This document shows, in pieces, positions 52,794 through 62,363 of a stretch of 64,000 nucleotides of DNA. The notes below the pieces were generated by a model. That model searched no databases and had not been told where the DNA came from. It worked only from the letters and a program-made list of their open reading frames with translations. Source of the DNA: Thermomonas flagellata (GTDB lineage Bacteria; Pseudomonadota; Gammaproteobacteria; Xanthomonadales; Xanthomonadaceae); assembly GCF_022419185.1 (NCBI RefSeq), contig NZ_JAJOZK010000004.1, forward strand, positions 169,583 through 233,582, in the 5' to 3' direction. Made by a program: the position numbers and the translations under genes. The stretch's first letter is position 1, and every line of letters begins with the position of its first letter.

Positions 52794-55487
52794 ATGACCG
52801 CCCGCGCCCAAATCCTCATCCGCGCCGTCGACGAGACGCGCGGTGCCTTCGACTCGGTCAAGCGGGGCCTGGGCGGCTTGGCTGATGCCGCCCGCAGTGT
52901 CAACGGCGTGCTCGCCGGGCTCGGAGTGGCCCTGTCGGCCGCGGGCCTCGGGGCCATGGTCAAGTCGGCGCTGGAGTCGGCCGATGCGCTCAACAAGCTC
53001 TCGCAGCGCGTGGGCATCACGGTGGAGGCGCTCTCCACTCTGGTGCCGGCGGCCGAACTCTCCGGTGTCTCGGCGCAGACCTTCGAGTCCGGGCTCAAGA
53101 AGCTCGCCACCGCGATGCTCGAGGCGGCCACGGGCTCGGAGGAGTCCGCCCGGCGCTTTGCGGCACTCGGCGTGGCGTTCCAGGACCAGGACGGCACGCT
53201 TCGCGCGACCGACGCGGTGCTGCTCGATCTGGCCGATCGCTTCCAGGCCATGCCCGACGGCGCGCAGAAGTCGGCGCTGGCGGTGCAACTGTTTGGCAAG
53301 AGCGGCGCCGAGCTCATCCCCTTCCTGAACCAGGGGCGCGAGGGCATCGCGGCATTGACCGGCGAGATGCAGGCGCTGGGCGTGCAGATCGGCGGGCAAA
53401 CGGCTGCGCAGGCCGAGGCGTTCAACGACGCCTTGGCCAAGATCAAGCTCGCCGCCACCAGCATCGCCAACCGGGTGATCGAGGCCTTCCTGCCGGCGAT
53501 GAACGAGATGGCCGGCGGGATGGTCGAGTCGGCCAAGCAAGGCGGGGCCTTGCGCGCGATCCTGGATGGCGTGGTGCTGGTGCTCAAGACCCTGGCGCTC
53601 GGGGCGGCCACCGTCGGCAAGGCCTTCGTCGCCCTGGGTGAGGCGATCGGTGCTGGCATGGCCGCCGCAGTCGAGGCCCTGCGCGGCAACACCGCCGGGG
53701 CCAAGGCCATCATCGCCGACCTCAAAGGCAGCCTGATCAAACGACTCGATGAGCTGGCCGAGTTCCGGGACAGCCTGTTCGACCCCAAGCCCATCGAGGT
53801 CCAGGCGCCCAAGGTGCAGGCCGACCCGGCGCTGTTGCAGCGGCTCACGGCTCCGGGCAAGACCCGCGACACCGCGAGCGCTCAGGCTGCGTGGATGCAG
53901 GCCCGGCTCGACGCCGAGTTCACCCTGCTCAAAGACGGCTTGCGCCGCCAACAAACCGCGCTCGACGCCGCGCTCGAAGACCGGCTCATTTCCGTCCGCG
54001 ACTACTACGCCCGCAAGACCGCGCTCGAGCAGCAGGAGCTCGACGCCGAGATCGCGCTCACGCAGCAGGCGCTTGCGCGCAGCCGGCAGGTGGCAGCCAG
54101 CGGCGGCAGCGAGGACGAGCGCCTGCGCGGCAAGGCCGAGGTCGCCAGGCTCGAGGCCGAGCTGATCGCGCTCAACAACAAGCGCGCCGACGTCGAGCAG
54201 AGCAACGCCCGAGCCGCGGCCAAGGCCGAGCGCGAGCTGGCCGATGCGCTGGCACAGGCCCGCGAGGAACTGGCCAGGCTCACCGGCACCGACACGGCGC
54301 AAGACCGGCGCGCCGCGATCGAGCGCAGCTACCGCGACCTGCGCGCGCGCCTGCTGGCCGAGAGCGATGCCGATGGCGTGGCGATCATCGACCGCCTGAT
54401 CGACGTCAAGGCCGCGCAGGCCAACCTCGAGGCGCTCGAAGCGCAGTGGCGGCAGGTCACCGAGCGGCTGCGCAACGCGCAGGAGGGCATCCAGATCCAG
54501 CAGCAGGCCGGGCTGCTCACCGAAGCCCAGGCGCGGCAGCAGATCGTGGCCTTGCAGCGCGACTCGGCGGCCGAGATGCAGCGCCTGCTGCCAGCGCTGG
54601 AGCAGGCCGCGCAGGCGATCGGGCCGGAGGCGGTGCTGCGGGTGCAGGCCTGGCGCAACGAGCTTACGCGCACGCGGCTGGTCACCGATGAACTCGCCCC
54701 GGTATGGAACCGCATCGGCGAGGCCTTCGGGCAGGCGGTGCAGGGGATCGTCAGCGGCGCGCAATCCCTGCGCGAGGCGCTTTCCAACATCTTCCGCAGC
54801 ATCGCGGACGCCTTCCTGCAAGAGATGGTGCTCAAGCCCTTCCAGCAGTGGGTGGCGATGCAGGCGCGGATGCTCGCCGTCAAGCTGGGCTTGCTCCAGC
54901 AGGAACAGGCCGCCGAGACCGCCGCGGCCGCGCAGTCAGTGGCGACCAAGCAGGCCGAGGCGGCGGCCAAGGTCAGCGCCAATGCCGCCGAAGCCGGCGC
55001 CGGGGCGGCCGCCTCGCAGGCCGCGATCCCCGTCGTGGGCCCGGGGCTGGCGATTGCCGCGATGGTGGCGATGGTGGCTGCGGTCATGGCGCTGCTGGGC
55101 AACATCAAGAAGTTCGCCGCGGGCGGCTACGTCACCGGCCCCGGCAGTGCAACCAGCGATTCCATCCCCGCGCGGCTGTCGGCCGGCGAGTACGTGGTGC
55201 GCGCGGCGGCCGTGCAGCGCGTGGGCGTGGCCTTCCTGGATGCCATCAACGGCCTGCGCACCCCGCCGGTCTGGGACGGGCAGCGCCTTGCCTTTGCCGC
55301 CGGCGGGCTGGTGCCGCCGGTGAGCGCACCGCCCGCGCCGCCGCCGGTGCAGCAGGCCGTGCGCATCGTCAACGCCATCGACCCGGGCGTGACGCACGAC
55401 CACCTGCAAACGCCCGCCGGCGAGCGGGTGATCCTCAACATCATCGGCAGGAACGCCCGCGCGGTCCGTGCCGCACTCCAGGGATAA
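52794..55487 (+). CDS. tail tape measure protein
   Basis: An 897 aa protein, the longest in the phage. N-terminal helices (ILIRAVDETRGAFDSVKRGL) are followed by hydrophobic segments near 45-60 and 235-290. Long Ala/Glu/Gln coiled coil follows (about 370-660), then a membrane-like Gly/Ala-rich region near 740-760 (VVGPGLAIAAMVAMVAAVM), and the C-terminal AAGGYVTGPGSATSDSIPA... motif, which is typical of tape measure proteins. It sets tail length. At about 1.5 A per residue it suggests a tail of roughly 130 nm. Confidence 0.88.
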   Translation: MTARAQILIRAVDETRGAFDSVKRGLGGLADAARSVNGVLAGLGVALSAAGLGAMVKSALESADALNKLSQRVGITVEALSTLVPAAELSGVSAQTFESGLKKLATAMLEAATGSEESARRFAALGVAFQDQDGTLRATDAVLLDLADRFQAMPDGAQKSALAVQLFGKSGAELIPFLNQGREGIAALTGEMQALGVQIGGQTAAQAEAFNDALAKIKLAATSIANRVIEAFLPAMNEMAGGMVESAKQGGALRAILDGVVLVLKTLALGAATVGKAFVALGEAIGAGMAAAVEALRGNTAGAKAIIADLKGSLIKRLDELAEFRDSLFDPKPIEVQAPKVQADPALLQRLTAPGKTRDTASAQAAWMQARLDAEFTLLKDGLRRQQTALDAALEDRLISVRDYYARKTALEQQELDAEIALTQQALARSRQVAASGGSEDERLRGKAEVARLEAELIALNNKRADVEQSNARAAAKAERELADALAQAREELARLTGTDTAQDRRAAIERSYRDLRARLLAESDADGVAIIDRLIDVKAAQANLEALEAQWRQVTERLRNAQEGIQIQQQAGLLTEAQARQQIVALQRDSAAEMQRLLPALEQAAQAIGPEAVLRVQAWRNELTRTRLVTDELAPVWNRIGEAFGQAVQGIVSGAQSLREALSNIFRSIADAFLQEMVLKPFQQWVAMQARMLAVKLGLLQQEQAAETAAAAQSVATKQAEAAAKVSANAAEAGAGAAASQAAIPVVGPGLAIAAMVAMVAAVMALLGNIKKFAAGGYVTGPGSATSDSIPARLSAGEYVVRAAAVQRVGVAFLDAINGLRTPPVWDGQRLAFAAGGLVPPVSAPPAPPPVQQAVRIVNAIDPGVTHDHLQTPAGERVILNIIGRNARAVRAALQG

Positions 55488-55490
55488 GCC

Positions 55491-56546
55491 ATGGCCTTGT
55501 TGTTCATCGACGGCTTCGACCACTACGACCCGCAGCAGCCAGACGACTTCGGCCAGCCGTGGCTGGCGCGCGGCAAGGCGGCGTACCTGTCGCCGCAGGC
55601 CACGCGCATCCAGGGCCGTCGGCCGTCGTCCTACGCGCTGCGCCTGCCAGCCGGCAGCGGCGGCGGCTATGTGAAGAACCTCGACGCCGGCACGGCCAGC
55701 CTGATCGTCGGCGCGGCCCTGCGCGTGGCGCCGTTCGAAAACACCTATCAAGAGCCGGTGCTGCTGGGCGTGCGCGACGCCTCCGCGCAGGTGGCGCACC
55801 TGGTCAAGATCGGCGAGGACGGGCGGCTCAGGCTCTACCGTCGGCAATCCAGCTACGACCAACTGCTCGCGACCTCGATCGCCACCGCGCCGGCGCGCGG
55901 CTGGCACTACGTCGAGCTGAAAGTCGTGCAGGGAACCGGCAGCGGCACGCTGGACGTGCGCGTCAACGGGATGCTTGCCATCCAGCTCAGCGGGCAGGAC
56001 ACGCTGCAAGGCGGCGGACAACTGCTGACGGCCTTCGTGGGCGCGGTGCCGGGTGAGCCGTGCCCGGTGACGGTCGATGTGGACGATCTGTACCTCGCCG
56101 ACACTGCGGGCACGCTCAACACCACCTTCCTGGGTGATGTGCGGGTCGATGCGCTCCCGCCCCAGGCCGATGGCAGCCTGACCGAGTGGACGGTCGAAGG
56201 CGCATCCAGCGCTTGGGCTGCGGTGAGCGACGGCGATGAGGCCAGCGGCATCCGCGCGGATGCGGCCGGCCTGCGCCAGAGCTTCGACATCGCGCCGCTG
56301 CCGGCGATGGCCACGCCCGCCATCCACGGCGTGCAGGTGACGCTGCTGGCGCGCAAGACCGATGCGGGGCCGGGCCAGGTGCGGGGTCTGGCGGTCAGCG
56401 GGTCGCAGACCGCCGTGAGCGCCGACCTCATCCTGCAAGAGCAGCTGGCCTGGCACACGGCGCTGTTCGAAGCCGATCCGAATGCCGGTTCGGCGTGGAG
56501 TGAAGCCGCCTTGAATGCGGCCGAGTTCGGGGTGGAAGCGGGATGA
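55491..56546 (+). CDS. tail protein with LamG-like domain
   Basis: A 351 aa protein, starting LLFIDGFDHYDPQQP, with a concanavalin/LamG-like beta region (about 40-190: WHYVELKVVQGTGSGTLDV, then CPVTVDVDDLYLAD). The rest is beta-rich. It lies directly after the tape measure gene, so it is a distal tail or adsorption protein. Confidence 0.65.
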   Translation: MALLFIDGFDHYDPQQPDDFGQPWLARGKAAYLSPQATRIQGRRPSSYALRLPAGSGGGYVKNLDAGTASLIVGAALRVAPFENTYQEPVLLGVRDASAQVAHLVKIGEDGRLRLYRRQSSYDQLLATSIATAPARGWHYVELKVVQGTGSGTLDVRVNGMLAIQLSGQDTLQGGGQLLTAFVGAVPGEPCPVTVDVDDLYLADTAGTLNTTFLGDVRVDALPPQADGSLTEWTVEGASSAWAAVSDGDEASGIRADAAGLRQSFDIAPLPAMATPAIHGVQVTLLARKTDAGPGQVRGLAVSGSQTAVSADLILQEQLAWHTALFEADPNAGSAWSEAALNAAEFGVEAG

Positions 56547-58054
56547 CGCAGCGGCGCATCGCCACCGGGCTGACCGAGACCGCGGCCGTGCCGTCGCCGG
56601 GCGCGGCGCTGGCCGCGCTGCGCGCCGAGACGATGGCGGCCCCGATGCCGGGTGCGGCGGCCAGCGCTCTGCATGCCGAGGCGCTCGCCGCGCCGGAGAG
56701 CGGCAACGCCCTGGCCGCGCTGGTGGTCGAGGTGCTGCGCCGCGACACCGCCGCGGCCGCCATCGTCGCCACCGGCATGGACGCCTTCGGCGATGCGCCG
56801 TGGCCGGATGCTCAGCGCGGGGTGTTCGCCTTCCGCCACGACTGGGCCGAGCCGCTGATCGAACGCTTGCAGTGGCAGACGGCCGTCGCGCGTCTGGCCA
56901 GCGGCAACGAGGCGCGGCAGGCGCTGCGCCTGGTGCCGCGCCGCACGCTGACCTACCACGTCGGTCATGGGCGCGCCAGCGATGCGCTGGTCGCGGACTG
57001 GCTGGCCGACCATCTCGGGCAACTGGCGCTGTGGCCGCTGCCGCAGCGGGCGTGCGCGCTCGTGCAGCCGGCGCAGGCGGGGGATAAGGCGCTGGCCGTG
57101 ACGGCGTTCGACGCGGCCTGGTGGGAGCCGCCGACGGCAGAGCTGCGCCTGACGGACTTCGGCCTTGCGCGCGTGGACACCGCCATGCCGCAGGCGCTGG
57201 TGATCGCCGCCGATGGCTGGCAGGTGGTGGCGATCTCCGAAGTGGAGCCGGACCTGCTCTGGCTGGACGTGCCGCTGACGCGCGCGGTGCCGGCAGGCGC
57301 GGCAGTCATGCCGCTGGTGTGGGGCCGGGCGCTGGAGGCGGCCGATCTGGCGCAGTGGGTGCCGGGCATGGCGGGCGGCAGCGTCCAGGCCCAGCTTCAG
57401 CCCGCGCCGCCACCGGACCCGGATGTGCTCGACGACCCCTGGCTCGACGAGATTCCGGTCTGGCCGGATGGCAACTGGCGCGACGACCCTTCCGTCACGG
57501 CGCAGGGCGCGCTCACCCGGCAAGACCTCTCGCCCGCCGAGCCGTGGGCGCGCCGCGATGACCCGTGGCCGACGACGACGTTCCAGCGGCGCTATCTGGC
57601 GGCCGGCGCAGAGGAGATCGAGCGCTGGCGCGCGCGGCTGTGGCGCACGCAGGGCCGCCTTGAAGCCTTCTGGCTGCCCGATGGCCTGGCGCCGGTGCTG
57701 CGGGTGACGGCAGAGGCTGACCCCGATGATGGCTTCCTGCGGGTGACGGGCGAGGAGGTTTCGGCCTTCTGGCACCGCCCAGCCGCTTGCCTGATCCTGC
57801 ACCCGGACGGCACGCGCCAGCACGCGCTCACGGCCACGGCCCATCATGATGCGGGCGGCGTGCTGGTGCTGCGCTCCGGGCTGGACGCGCCGGTGCCCGC
57901 CGGCAGCCGCGTGGTGCGGCTTGCGCGCTGCCGCCTCGACCACGACGCCGTCGATCTTTACTGGCACACGCCCACGCTGGTCGAGATACCCGTCACGGCG
58001 CGTCGATTGCCCGAACCGCGCGGGCAGGAGGCGCCGCCCCGGGAGGAATATTGA
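56543..58054 (+). CDS. distal tail protein, unknown family
   Basis: A 503 aa protein in ATGA overlap with the upstream gene. The first 70 residues are Ala-rich; about residue 90 onward is beta-rich with many Trp/Asp (WAEPLIERLQWQTAVARL, then FQRRYLAAGAEEIERWRARLW and EAFWLP). Such proteins follow the LamG gene in phages that also carry a BR0599-like protein. Probable part of the tail tip. Confidence 0.6.
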   Translation: MTQRRIATGLTETAAVPSPGAALAALRAETMAAPMPGAAASALHAEALAAPESGNALAALVVEVLRRDTAAAAIVATGMDAFGDAPWPDAQRGVFAFRHDWAEPLIERLQWQTAVARLASGNEARQALRLVPRRTLTYHVGHGRASDALVADWLADHLGQLALWPLPQRACALVQPAQAGDKALAVTAFDAAWWEPPTAELRLTDFGLARVDTAMPQALVIAADGWQVVAISEVEPDLLWLDVPLTRAVPAGAAVMPLVWGRALEAADLAQWVPGMAGGSVQAQLQPAPPPDPDVLDDPWLDEIPVWPDGNWRDDPSVTAQGALTRQDLSPAEPWARRDDPWPTTTFQRRYLAAGAEEIERWRARLWRTQGRLEAFWLPDGLAPVLRVTAEADPDDGFLRVTGEEVSAFWHRPAACLILHPDGTRQHALTATAHHDAGGVLVLRSGLDAPVPAGSRVVRLARCRLDHDAVDLYWHTPTLVEIPVTARRLPEPRGQEAPPREEY

Positions 58055-58809
58055 TGGAGATCGAGCTGTACACCTTCGCGGGCAGCAGCGCCACGTTCCG
58101 CCTCACCCCGCACGAGCCCGAGGTCGTGCTGGACGGGGATCGGTATGCGAGCCTGCCGATCGGACGCACCGAGCTTGCGCTGGGGGCCGAGGCCGCCAAG
58201 TCCGCGCTGGACCTGACCGTGCCGCCGGAGTGCGCTCTGGTGCGGCATCTGCTGGCGAGCGCGATCACCGGCGAGTCCACGGCGGTGACGCTGCGCGTGG
58301 CCACCGTCGATGGCGGGATCACGGGCACGCGCTGGATGGGCCGGGTGCTCGGGGTGGAGGTGGCCGGTGACGCCGCCCGCATCCGCTGCGAGTCCGCCCA
58401 GGTGAGCCTCAAGCGCATCGGCCTGCGGCGGCTCTACAGCCGCGCGTGTTCCCACGTGCTGTATTCGGCGGCGTGCGGGGCGACGCCGATCACCGCCAGC
58501 GCCAGCGTGAGCAGCAGCACGGGGCGCAGCGTCGATCTCGCGGGCGGCGTGCCCGCCGCGGTGGCCGGCACGCTCGCCGGCGGCTGGCTGGAAACCGCTG
58601 CCGGCGCGCGCCACATGATCGTGCGCGAATCCTCCGCGGGCGTGGAGCTGCTGTATCCGGTGCCGCTGGCGCCCGGGGAGGGCGTCACGCTGGCCGCCGG
58701 CTGCGATCACACCACCGCCACGTGCGCGGCGCGCTTTTCCAACCTCGACAACTTCGGCGGCTTCCCCTTCATCCCGTCGAAGAACCCGTTTGCGACCGGA
58801 GTGTTTTGA
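58054..58809 (+). CDS. phage BR0599 family (DUF2163) tail-tip protein
   Basis: A 251 aa protein. The N-terminal half reads as DUF2163 (FRLTPHEPEVVLDGDRYASL) and the C-terminal signature is CDHTTATCAARFSNLDNFGG with the FPFIPSKNPF end of BR0599. The Cys pair may bind metal. These proteins sit between distal tail and host-specificity genes in gene transfer agents and related siphoviruses. The ATG at 58054 shares a base with the previous stop. Confidence 0.82.
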   Translation: MEIELYTFAGSSATFRLTPHEPEVVLDGDRYASLPIGRTELALGAEAAKSALDLTVPPECALVRHLLASAITGESTAVTLRVATVDGGITGTRWMGRVLGVEVAGDAARIRCESAQVSLKRIGLRRLYSRACSHVLYSAACGATPITASASVSSSTGRSVDLAGGVPAAVAGTLAGGWLETAAGARHMIVRESSAGVELLYPVPLAPGEGVTLAAGCDHTTATCAARFSNLDNFGGFPFIPSKNPFATGVF

Positions 58810-58811
58810 GC

Positions 58812-59042
58812 ATGTGGTACATCGTCGCCATCGTCGTCACCGCGCTGATCTCGATCGCGCTCCAGCCCAAGCCGCCCGCGCCGAAGCCGGCCGCGCTGGA
58901 GGATTTCGATGCGCCCACGGCCGAGGAAGGCCGGCCCATTCCCGTCGTGTTCGGCGCGGTGCTGATCCGCGGCGCCAACGTCGTTTGGTATGGCGATCTT
59001 TCCGCCGAGCCGATCAAGAAGAAGAGCGGAGGCAAGAAGTGA
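58812..59042 (+). CDS. small tail-module protein with an N-terminal membrane segment
   Basis: A 76 aa protein with an N-terminal hydrophobic stretch (YIVAIVVTALISIAL) and the segment EGRPIPVVFGAVLIRGANVVW. The latter resembles a part of tail-tip proteins of the J family; in other phages this region precedes the J-like gene. GTGA-type coupling to the next gene. Confidence 0.6.
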   Translation: MWYIVAIVVTALISIALQPKPPAPKPAALEDFDAPTAEEGRPIPVVFGAVLIRGANVVWYGDLSAEPIKKKSGGKK

Positions 59043-59245
59043 GCGGGCCGACCGTCACCATCGATCACGTGCGCGCCGCGGGGATGTGCGTGCACGGCGC
59101 GCGCGCGTGGTTTGCGCGGCATGGTCTGGACTTCCGCGCCTTCCTGCGTGAGGGCATCGCCGCCGAGACGATGCTGGCCACCGGGGATGCGATGGCGCTG
59201 CGCGTGGTCGAAATCGCCCGCCAGCGGCAGCAGGAGCCGCGCTGA
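59039..59245 (+). CDS. small hypothetical protein before the J-like gene
   Basis: A 68 aa protein starting at GTG, with VTIDHVRAAGMCVHGARAWF and an acidic/helical end. No family is recognised. The overlaps at both ends (GTGA and TGATG) support translation. Similar small genes with a Cys-His-x-G-x-R-x-W-F run occur at this place in related phages. Confidence 0.6.
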   Translation: MSGPTVTIDHVRAAGMCVHGARAWFARHGLDFRAFLREGIAAETMLATGDAMALRVVEIARQRQQEPR

Positions 59246-61518
59246 TGGGTGGCAAAAGCAAGAAGCAGACGGTCGGCTACCGCTACCGGATGGGCCTGCA
59301 CCTGGTGCTGTGCCAGGGGCCGGTGGATGCGGTGCAGGAAATCCAGGTCGGCGATCGCACCGCCTGGGGCGATGCCAGCCGCGCGGTCCTGCCGCGCGGG
59401 CATGGGCTGGGGCGCCTCCACATCCACGCGCCCATGCTGTTCGGCGGCGACGAGCGCGAAGGCGGGGTGGTGGGCGATCTCGACGTGCTGGACGGCGCGG
59501 CCACCCAGGGCCGCAACGACTACCTGATGAGCCGCCTGGGGGCATCCATCCCGGCGTTCCGCGGGGTGCTGTCGATCGTGGCGCGCAAGGTGCAGGTGGC
59601 CGCGAACAACCCGTACCTGAAGCCCTGGGCGGTGCGCGTGCGGCGCTTCACGGCGGGCTGGCATGGGGAGGTCTGGGGCGCGCTTGATGCCGAAATCCGC
59701 GCCTGGGATGAGACGGCGCACCGCTGGCAGACCATCGGCATGAACCCGGCGCACATCCTGGTGCAGTGCCTGACCGACCCACACTGGGGCATGGGCTATC
59801 CGCTGAGCGCCATCGGCAACAGCTTCGCGGGGGCTGTCTGGACGCTGGCCAGCGAGCAGTTCGGCCTGAACCTGATCTGGACCCGCCAGCAGCCCATCGA
59901 GAGCTTCATCGCCCAGGTGCTCGACCACATCGGCGGCATCCTCTACGTCGATCCCGAGCGGGGCACCTTCGAGCTCAGGCTGCTGCGCGACGATTACGCG
60001 ATCGACGACTTGCCGCGGCTGGGGCCGGACGAAATCGTGCGCATGGAGCGCTTCGAGCGCGCGCAGTGGGGCGAGCTGCCGAACGAGATCACCGTGGTCT
60101 ATACCGACTGGGCCACGGGCAAAGAAGCCGCCGTCTCGGTGCAGAACTTGGCCGCCATCCAGCTGCAAGGCGGCGTCATCAACCAGCGACGCGACTATCC
60201 GGGCGTGAACTACGGCCCGCTGGCCGCGCGCCTGGCCTTGCGCGATCTGCGCGCGCTGGGCTCGCCGCTGGCCCGCATGACCTTGACCATCGCCCCCGTC
60301 AGCCTGGAGCGCCCGCCCTTGCCGGGCGATGTGTTCCTGCTGCATTGGCCGCGTCTCGGCATCGAGCGCATGGTGGTGCGCGTCACCGGCATCGACACGG
60401 GCGCGCTGGGCGCGGCCGAGTGGCGCATCGAAGCGGTGGAAGACGTGTTCGGCATGAGCAACACCGTGCTCTCGCCGCCGCCACCGCACGTCGAGGAGCC
60501 GCCGCTGGAGGCGCTGCCGCCAGCCCTGGTGCTGGCGGTGGAAGTGCCGTACTGGGAACTGGCGCGCAACCTGAGCCGGGCCGATCTGGCCCAGGTCACC
60601 GACACCGACACCTACGTCGGCGCGCTGGCCGCCGCCGGTGGTACCGGGCAGTTGAACTGGCAACTGGCGACCGGGGCCGCCAGCGGCGATCTCGCGCCCG
60701 TGGTGGGGGAGGACTACGCGCCGCTGCTCACGCTCGATGCCGCACTGCCGGTGAGCGAGGCCGATGCGCTGGCCGTGCCGGTGACCGCTGTCAGCCAGCC
60801 GCAGCGCCTGGCCGTGGGCGACTACGCCTACCTGGTCGATGCCATTGGCCAGATCCTGGAAGCGGTGGCGATTCTGGCCTTCGACGCCGTAGCCGGGACG
60901 GTGGACCTCGCCCGCGGCGTGCTCGACACCACGCCGCAAGCCCACGCCGCCGGCACGCGGCTGGTGGGGGTGGGCGAATGGCTGGCCGCCGAGACCACCG
61001 AACGCGCCCCGGGCGAGTCGGTGTTCGTCGCCGCCATCCCGCGCACCTCGACCGACCAGGGCGATGCCGTGCTCGCGGCCAACGGCCAGCCGCTGCTGCT
61101 CGCCGGCCGCCAGGCGCGGCCGTACCCACCCGGGCGCATCCGGCTCAACGGCCAGCGCGAGCCCGCCGTGGTCGCCGGCGACTTGACCCTCACCTGGGCG
61201 CACCGCGACCGCATCCAGCAGACCGCCTACCTCGTGCGCCAGGACGAGGGCGACATCGGCCCCGAGCCCGGCACCACCTACACCGTGCGCATCCGTGACC
61301 GCAATGGAACCCTCGTGCGCAGCGAAACGGGCATTACCGGCGACACCTGGACCTGGGACGTGGCCAGCGCTGCGGCAGATGCGGGCAGCGCCGGGGATAC
61401 CGTCACCATCGAGATCGAGGCCGAGCGCGACGGGCTCACGAGCTGGCAGGCGCAGACGCGCACCACCGACCGCACCGGCTACGGCCTGCGCTGGGGACAG
61501 CACTGGGGCGGGGTGTGA
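59245..61518 (+). CDS. host specificity J-like tail tip protein
   Basis: A 757 aa protein. The N-terminal part has the tail-tip hub pattern (VGYRYRMGLHLVLCQGPVDA, then EIQVGDRTAW), the middle contains PAHILVQCLTDPHWGMGYP and EQFGLNLIW with YVDPERGTFELRLL, and the C-terminal region is made of fibronectin-like beta modules (about 640-745). It resembles TipJ/phage_tail_3-type hubs and gives host contact. Confidence 0.82.
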   Translation: MGGKSKKQTVGYRYRMGLHLVLCQGPVDAVQEIQVGDRTAWGDASRAVLPRGHGLGRLHIHAPMLFGGDEREGGVVGDLDVLDGAATQGRNDYLMSRLGASIPAFRGVLSIVARKVQVAANNPYLKPWAVRVRRFTAGWHGEVWGALDAEIRAWDETAHRWQTIGMNPAHILVQCLTDPHWGMGYPLSAIGNSFAGAVWTLASEQFGLNLIWTRQQPIESFIAQVLDHIGGILYVDPERGTFELRLLRDDYAIDDLPRLGPDEIVRMERFERAQWGELPNEITVVYTDWATGKEAAVSVQNLAAIQLQGGVINQRRDYPGVNYGPLAARLALRDLRALGSPLARMTLTIAPVSLERPPLPGDVFLLHWPRLGIERMVVRVTGIDTGALGAAEWRIEAVEDVFGMSNTVLSPPPPHVEEPPLEALPPALVLAVEVPYWELARNLSRADLAQVTDTDTYVGALAAAGGTGQLNWQLATGAASGDLAPVVGEDYAPLLTLDAALPVSEADALAVPVTAVSQPQRLAVGDYAYLVDAIGQILEAVAILAFDAVAGTVDLARGVLDTTPQAHAAGTRLVGVGEWLAAETTERAPGESVFVAAIPRTSTDQGDAVLAANGQPLLLAGRQARPYPPGRIRLNGQREPAVVAGDLTLTWAHRDRIQQTAYLVRQDEGDIGPEPGTTYTVRIRDRNGTLVRSETGITGDTWTWDVASAAADAGSAGDTVTIEIEAERDGLTSWQAQTRTTDRTGYGLRWGQHWGGV

Positions 61519-61562
61519 ACCCGCCGGAAATCCCGTTTGAACGCACCGCAAGGAGATCTGTC

Positions 61563-61913
61563 ATGGCATTCACCGACCCGAACCTTGGTCTTGCCTACGG
61601 CTGGACGCTGGGCGAATCCGGCTGGCACACCGAGATGGACGCCAACCTCAAGCGCCTGGGCGCCATCGTCGGCCTGTCCGTGAAGGACCGCGACTTGACC
61701 GCGCCACCGACCAGCCCTGCCAACGGCGACCGCTACATCATCCCCGCCGGCGCCACCGGCGCCTGGGCCGGCAAGGCCGACCAGATCGCCGTGCGGATCG
61801 ACGGCGCCTGGGAGTACCACGCGCCCCAGATCGGATGGCTGGCCTACGTCGAGGACGAGGCCAAGCTCACGGTCTTCAAGCCCACCGGCTGGAGCGCTGG
61901 CATCGCCATCTGA
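61563..61913 (+). CDS. DUF2793 protein (tail fibre-associated)
   Basis: A 116 aa protein. The ATG at 61563 has AAGGAG 9 nt upstream and gives MAFTDPNLGLAYGWTLGESG; the upstream in-frame ATG is not supported. DUF2793 signature: RYIIPAGATGAWAGKADQIA with IDGAWEYHAPQIGW. It is thought to be part of the fibre. Two terminators follow. Confidence 0.8.
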   Translation: MAFTDPNLGLAYGWTLGESGWHTEMDANLKRLGAIVGLSVKDRDLTAPPTSPANGDRYIIPAGATGAWAGKADQIAVRIDGAWEYHAPQIGWLAYVEDEAKLTVFKPTGWSAGIAI

Positions 61914-61940
61914 CCCTCACACCGATCCGTCACCCCTGGA

Positions 61941-61976
61941 CCCGCCTTGGTGCGACGAGCATCAGGCGGGTTTGTT
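61941..61976 (+). terminator. terminator after the tail genes
   Basis: CCCGCC (61941-61946), bulged T, and TGGTGC pair with GCATCA and GGCGGG (61965-61970), followed by TTTGTT. It ends the late structural transcript. Confidence 0.8.
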
Positions 61977-62015
61977 CGTTCCATCCCTGGAACTCACCCC
62001 TTCGGGGCTAACGCG

Positions 62016-62048
62016 CCAATCCGCTCCTAGCGGATTGGTCGCATTTTT
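62016..62048 (+). terminator. second terminator-like hairpin before the lysis genes
   Basis: CCAATCCGCT (62016-62025) pairs with AGCGGATTGG (62029-62038) around a 3 nt loop, then TCGCATTTTT. It is a perfect 10 bp stem. With the previous terminator it isolates the lysis genes. Confidence 0.75.
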
Positions 62049-62060
62049 GGGAGACCTGCC

Positions 62061-62363
62061 ATGACCGAACCCGAACAACCGCCCGCCCTCGTCGAGAACA
62101 TGCTGCTTCTGCGCCGCGAGGACTTCGACGAACTGCTGGACCGCGCCGCTGAACGAGGAGCCGAGCGTTGCCTTGCCCATCTCGGGCTGGAGAACGGCAG
62201 TGCCGCGAAGGACATTCGCGAACTGCGCGATCTGTTGGAAGCCTGGCGCGATGCCCGGCGCACGGCCTGGCAGACCACCGTCAAGGTCATCACCACCGGC
62301 ATCCTGGCCGCTCTGCTGGTCGGTGCCGCCATCAAGCTCAAACTGATGGGGGGCCCGCAATGA
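62061..62363 (+). CDS. DUF6127-like membrane protein of the lysis module
   Basis: A 100 aa protein after GGGAG. The N-terminal part is acidic and helical (LLRREDFDELLDRAAERGAE), and one transmembrane helix lies at about residues 77-94 (TTGILAALLVGAAIKL). It resembles DUF6127 proteins found before holins. It may be an antiholin or pinholin. Confidence 0.6.
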   Translation: MTEPEQPPALVENMLLLRREDFDELLDRAAERGAERCLAHLGLENGSAAKDIRELRDLLEAWRDARRTAWQTTVKVITTGILAALLVGAAIKLKLMGGPQ

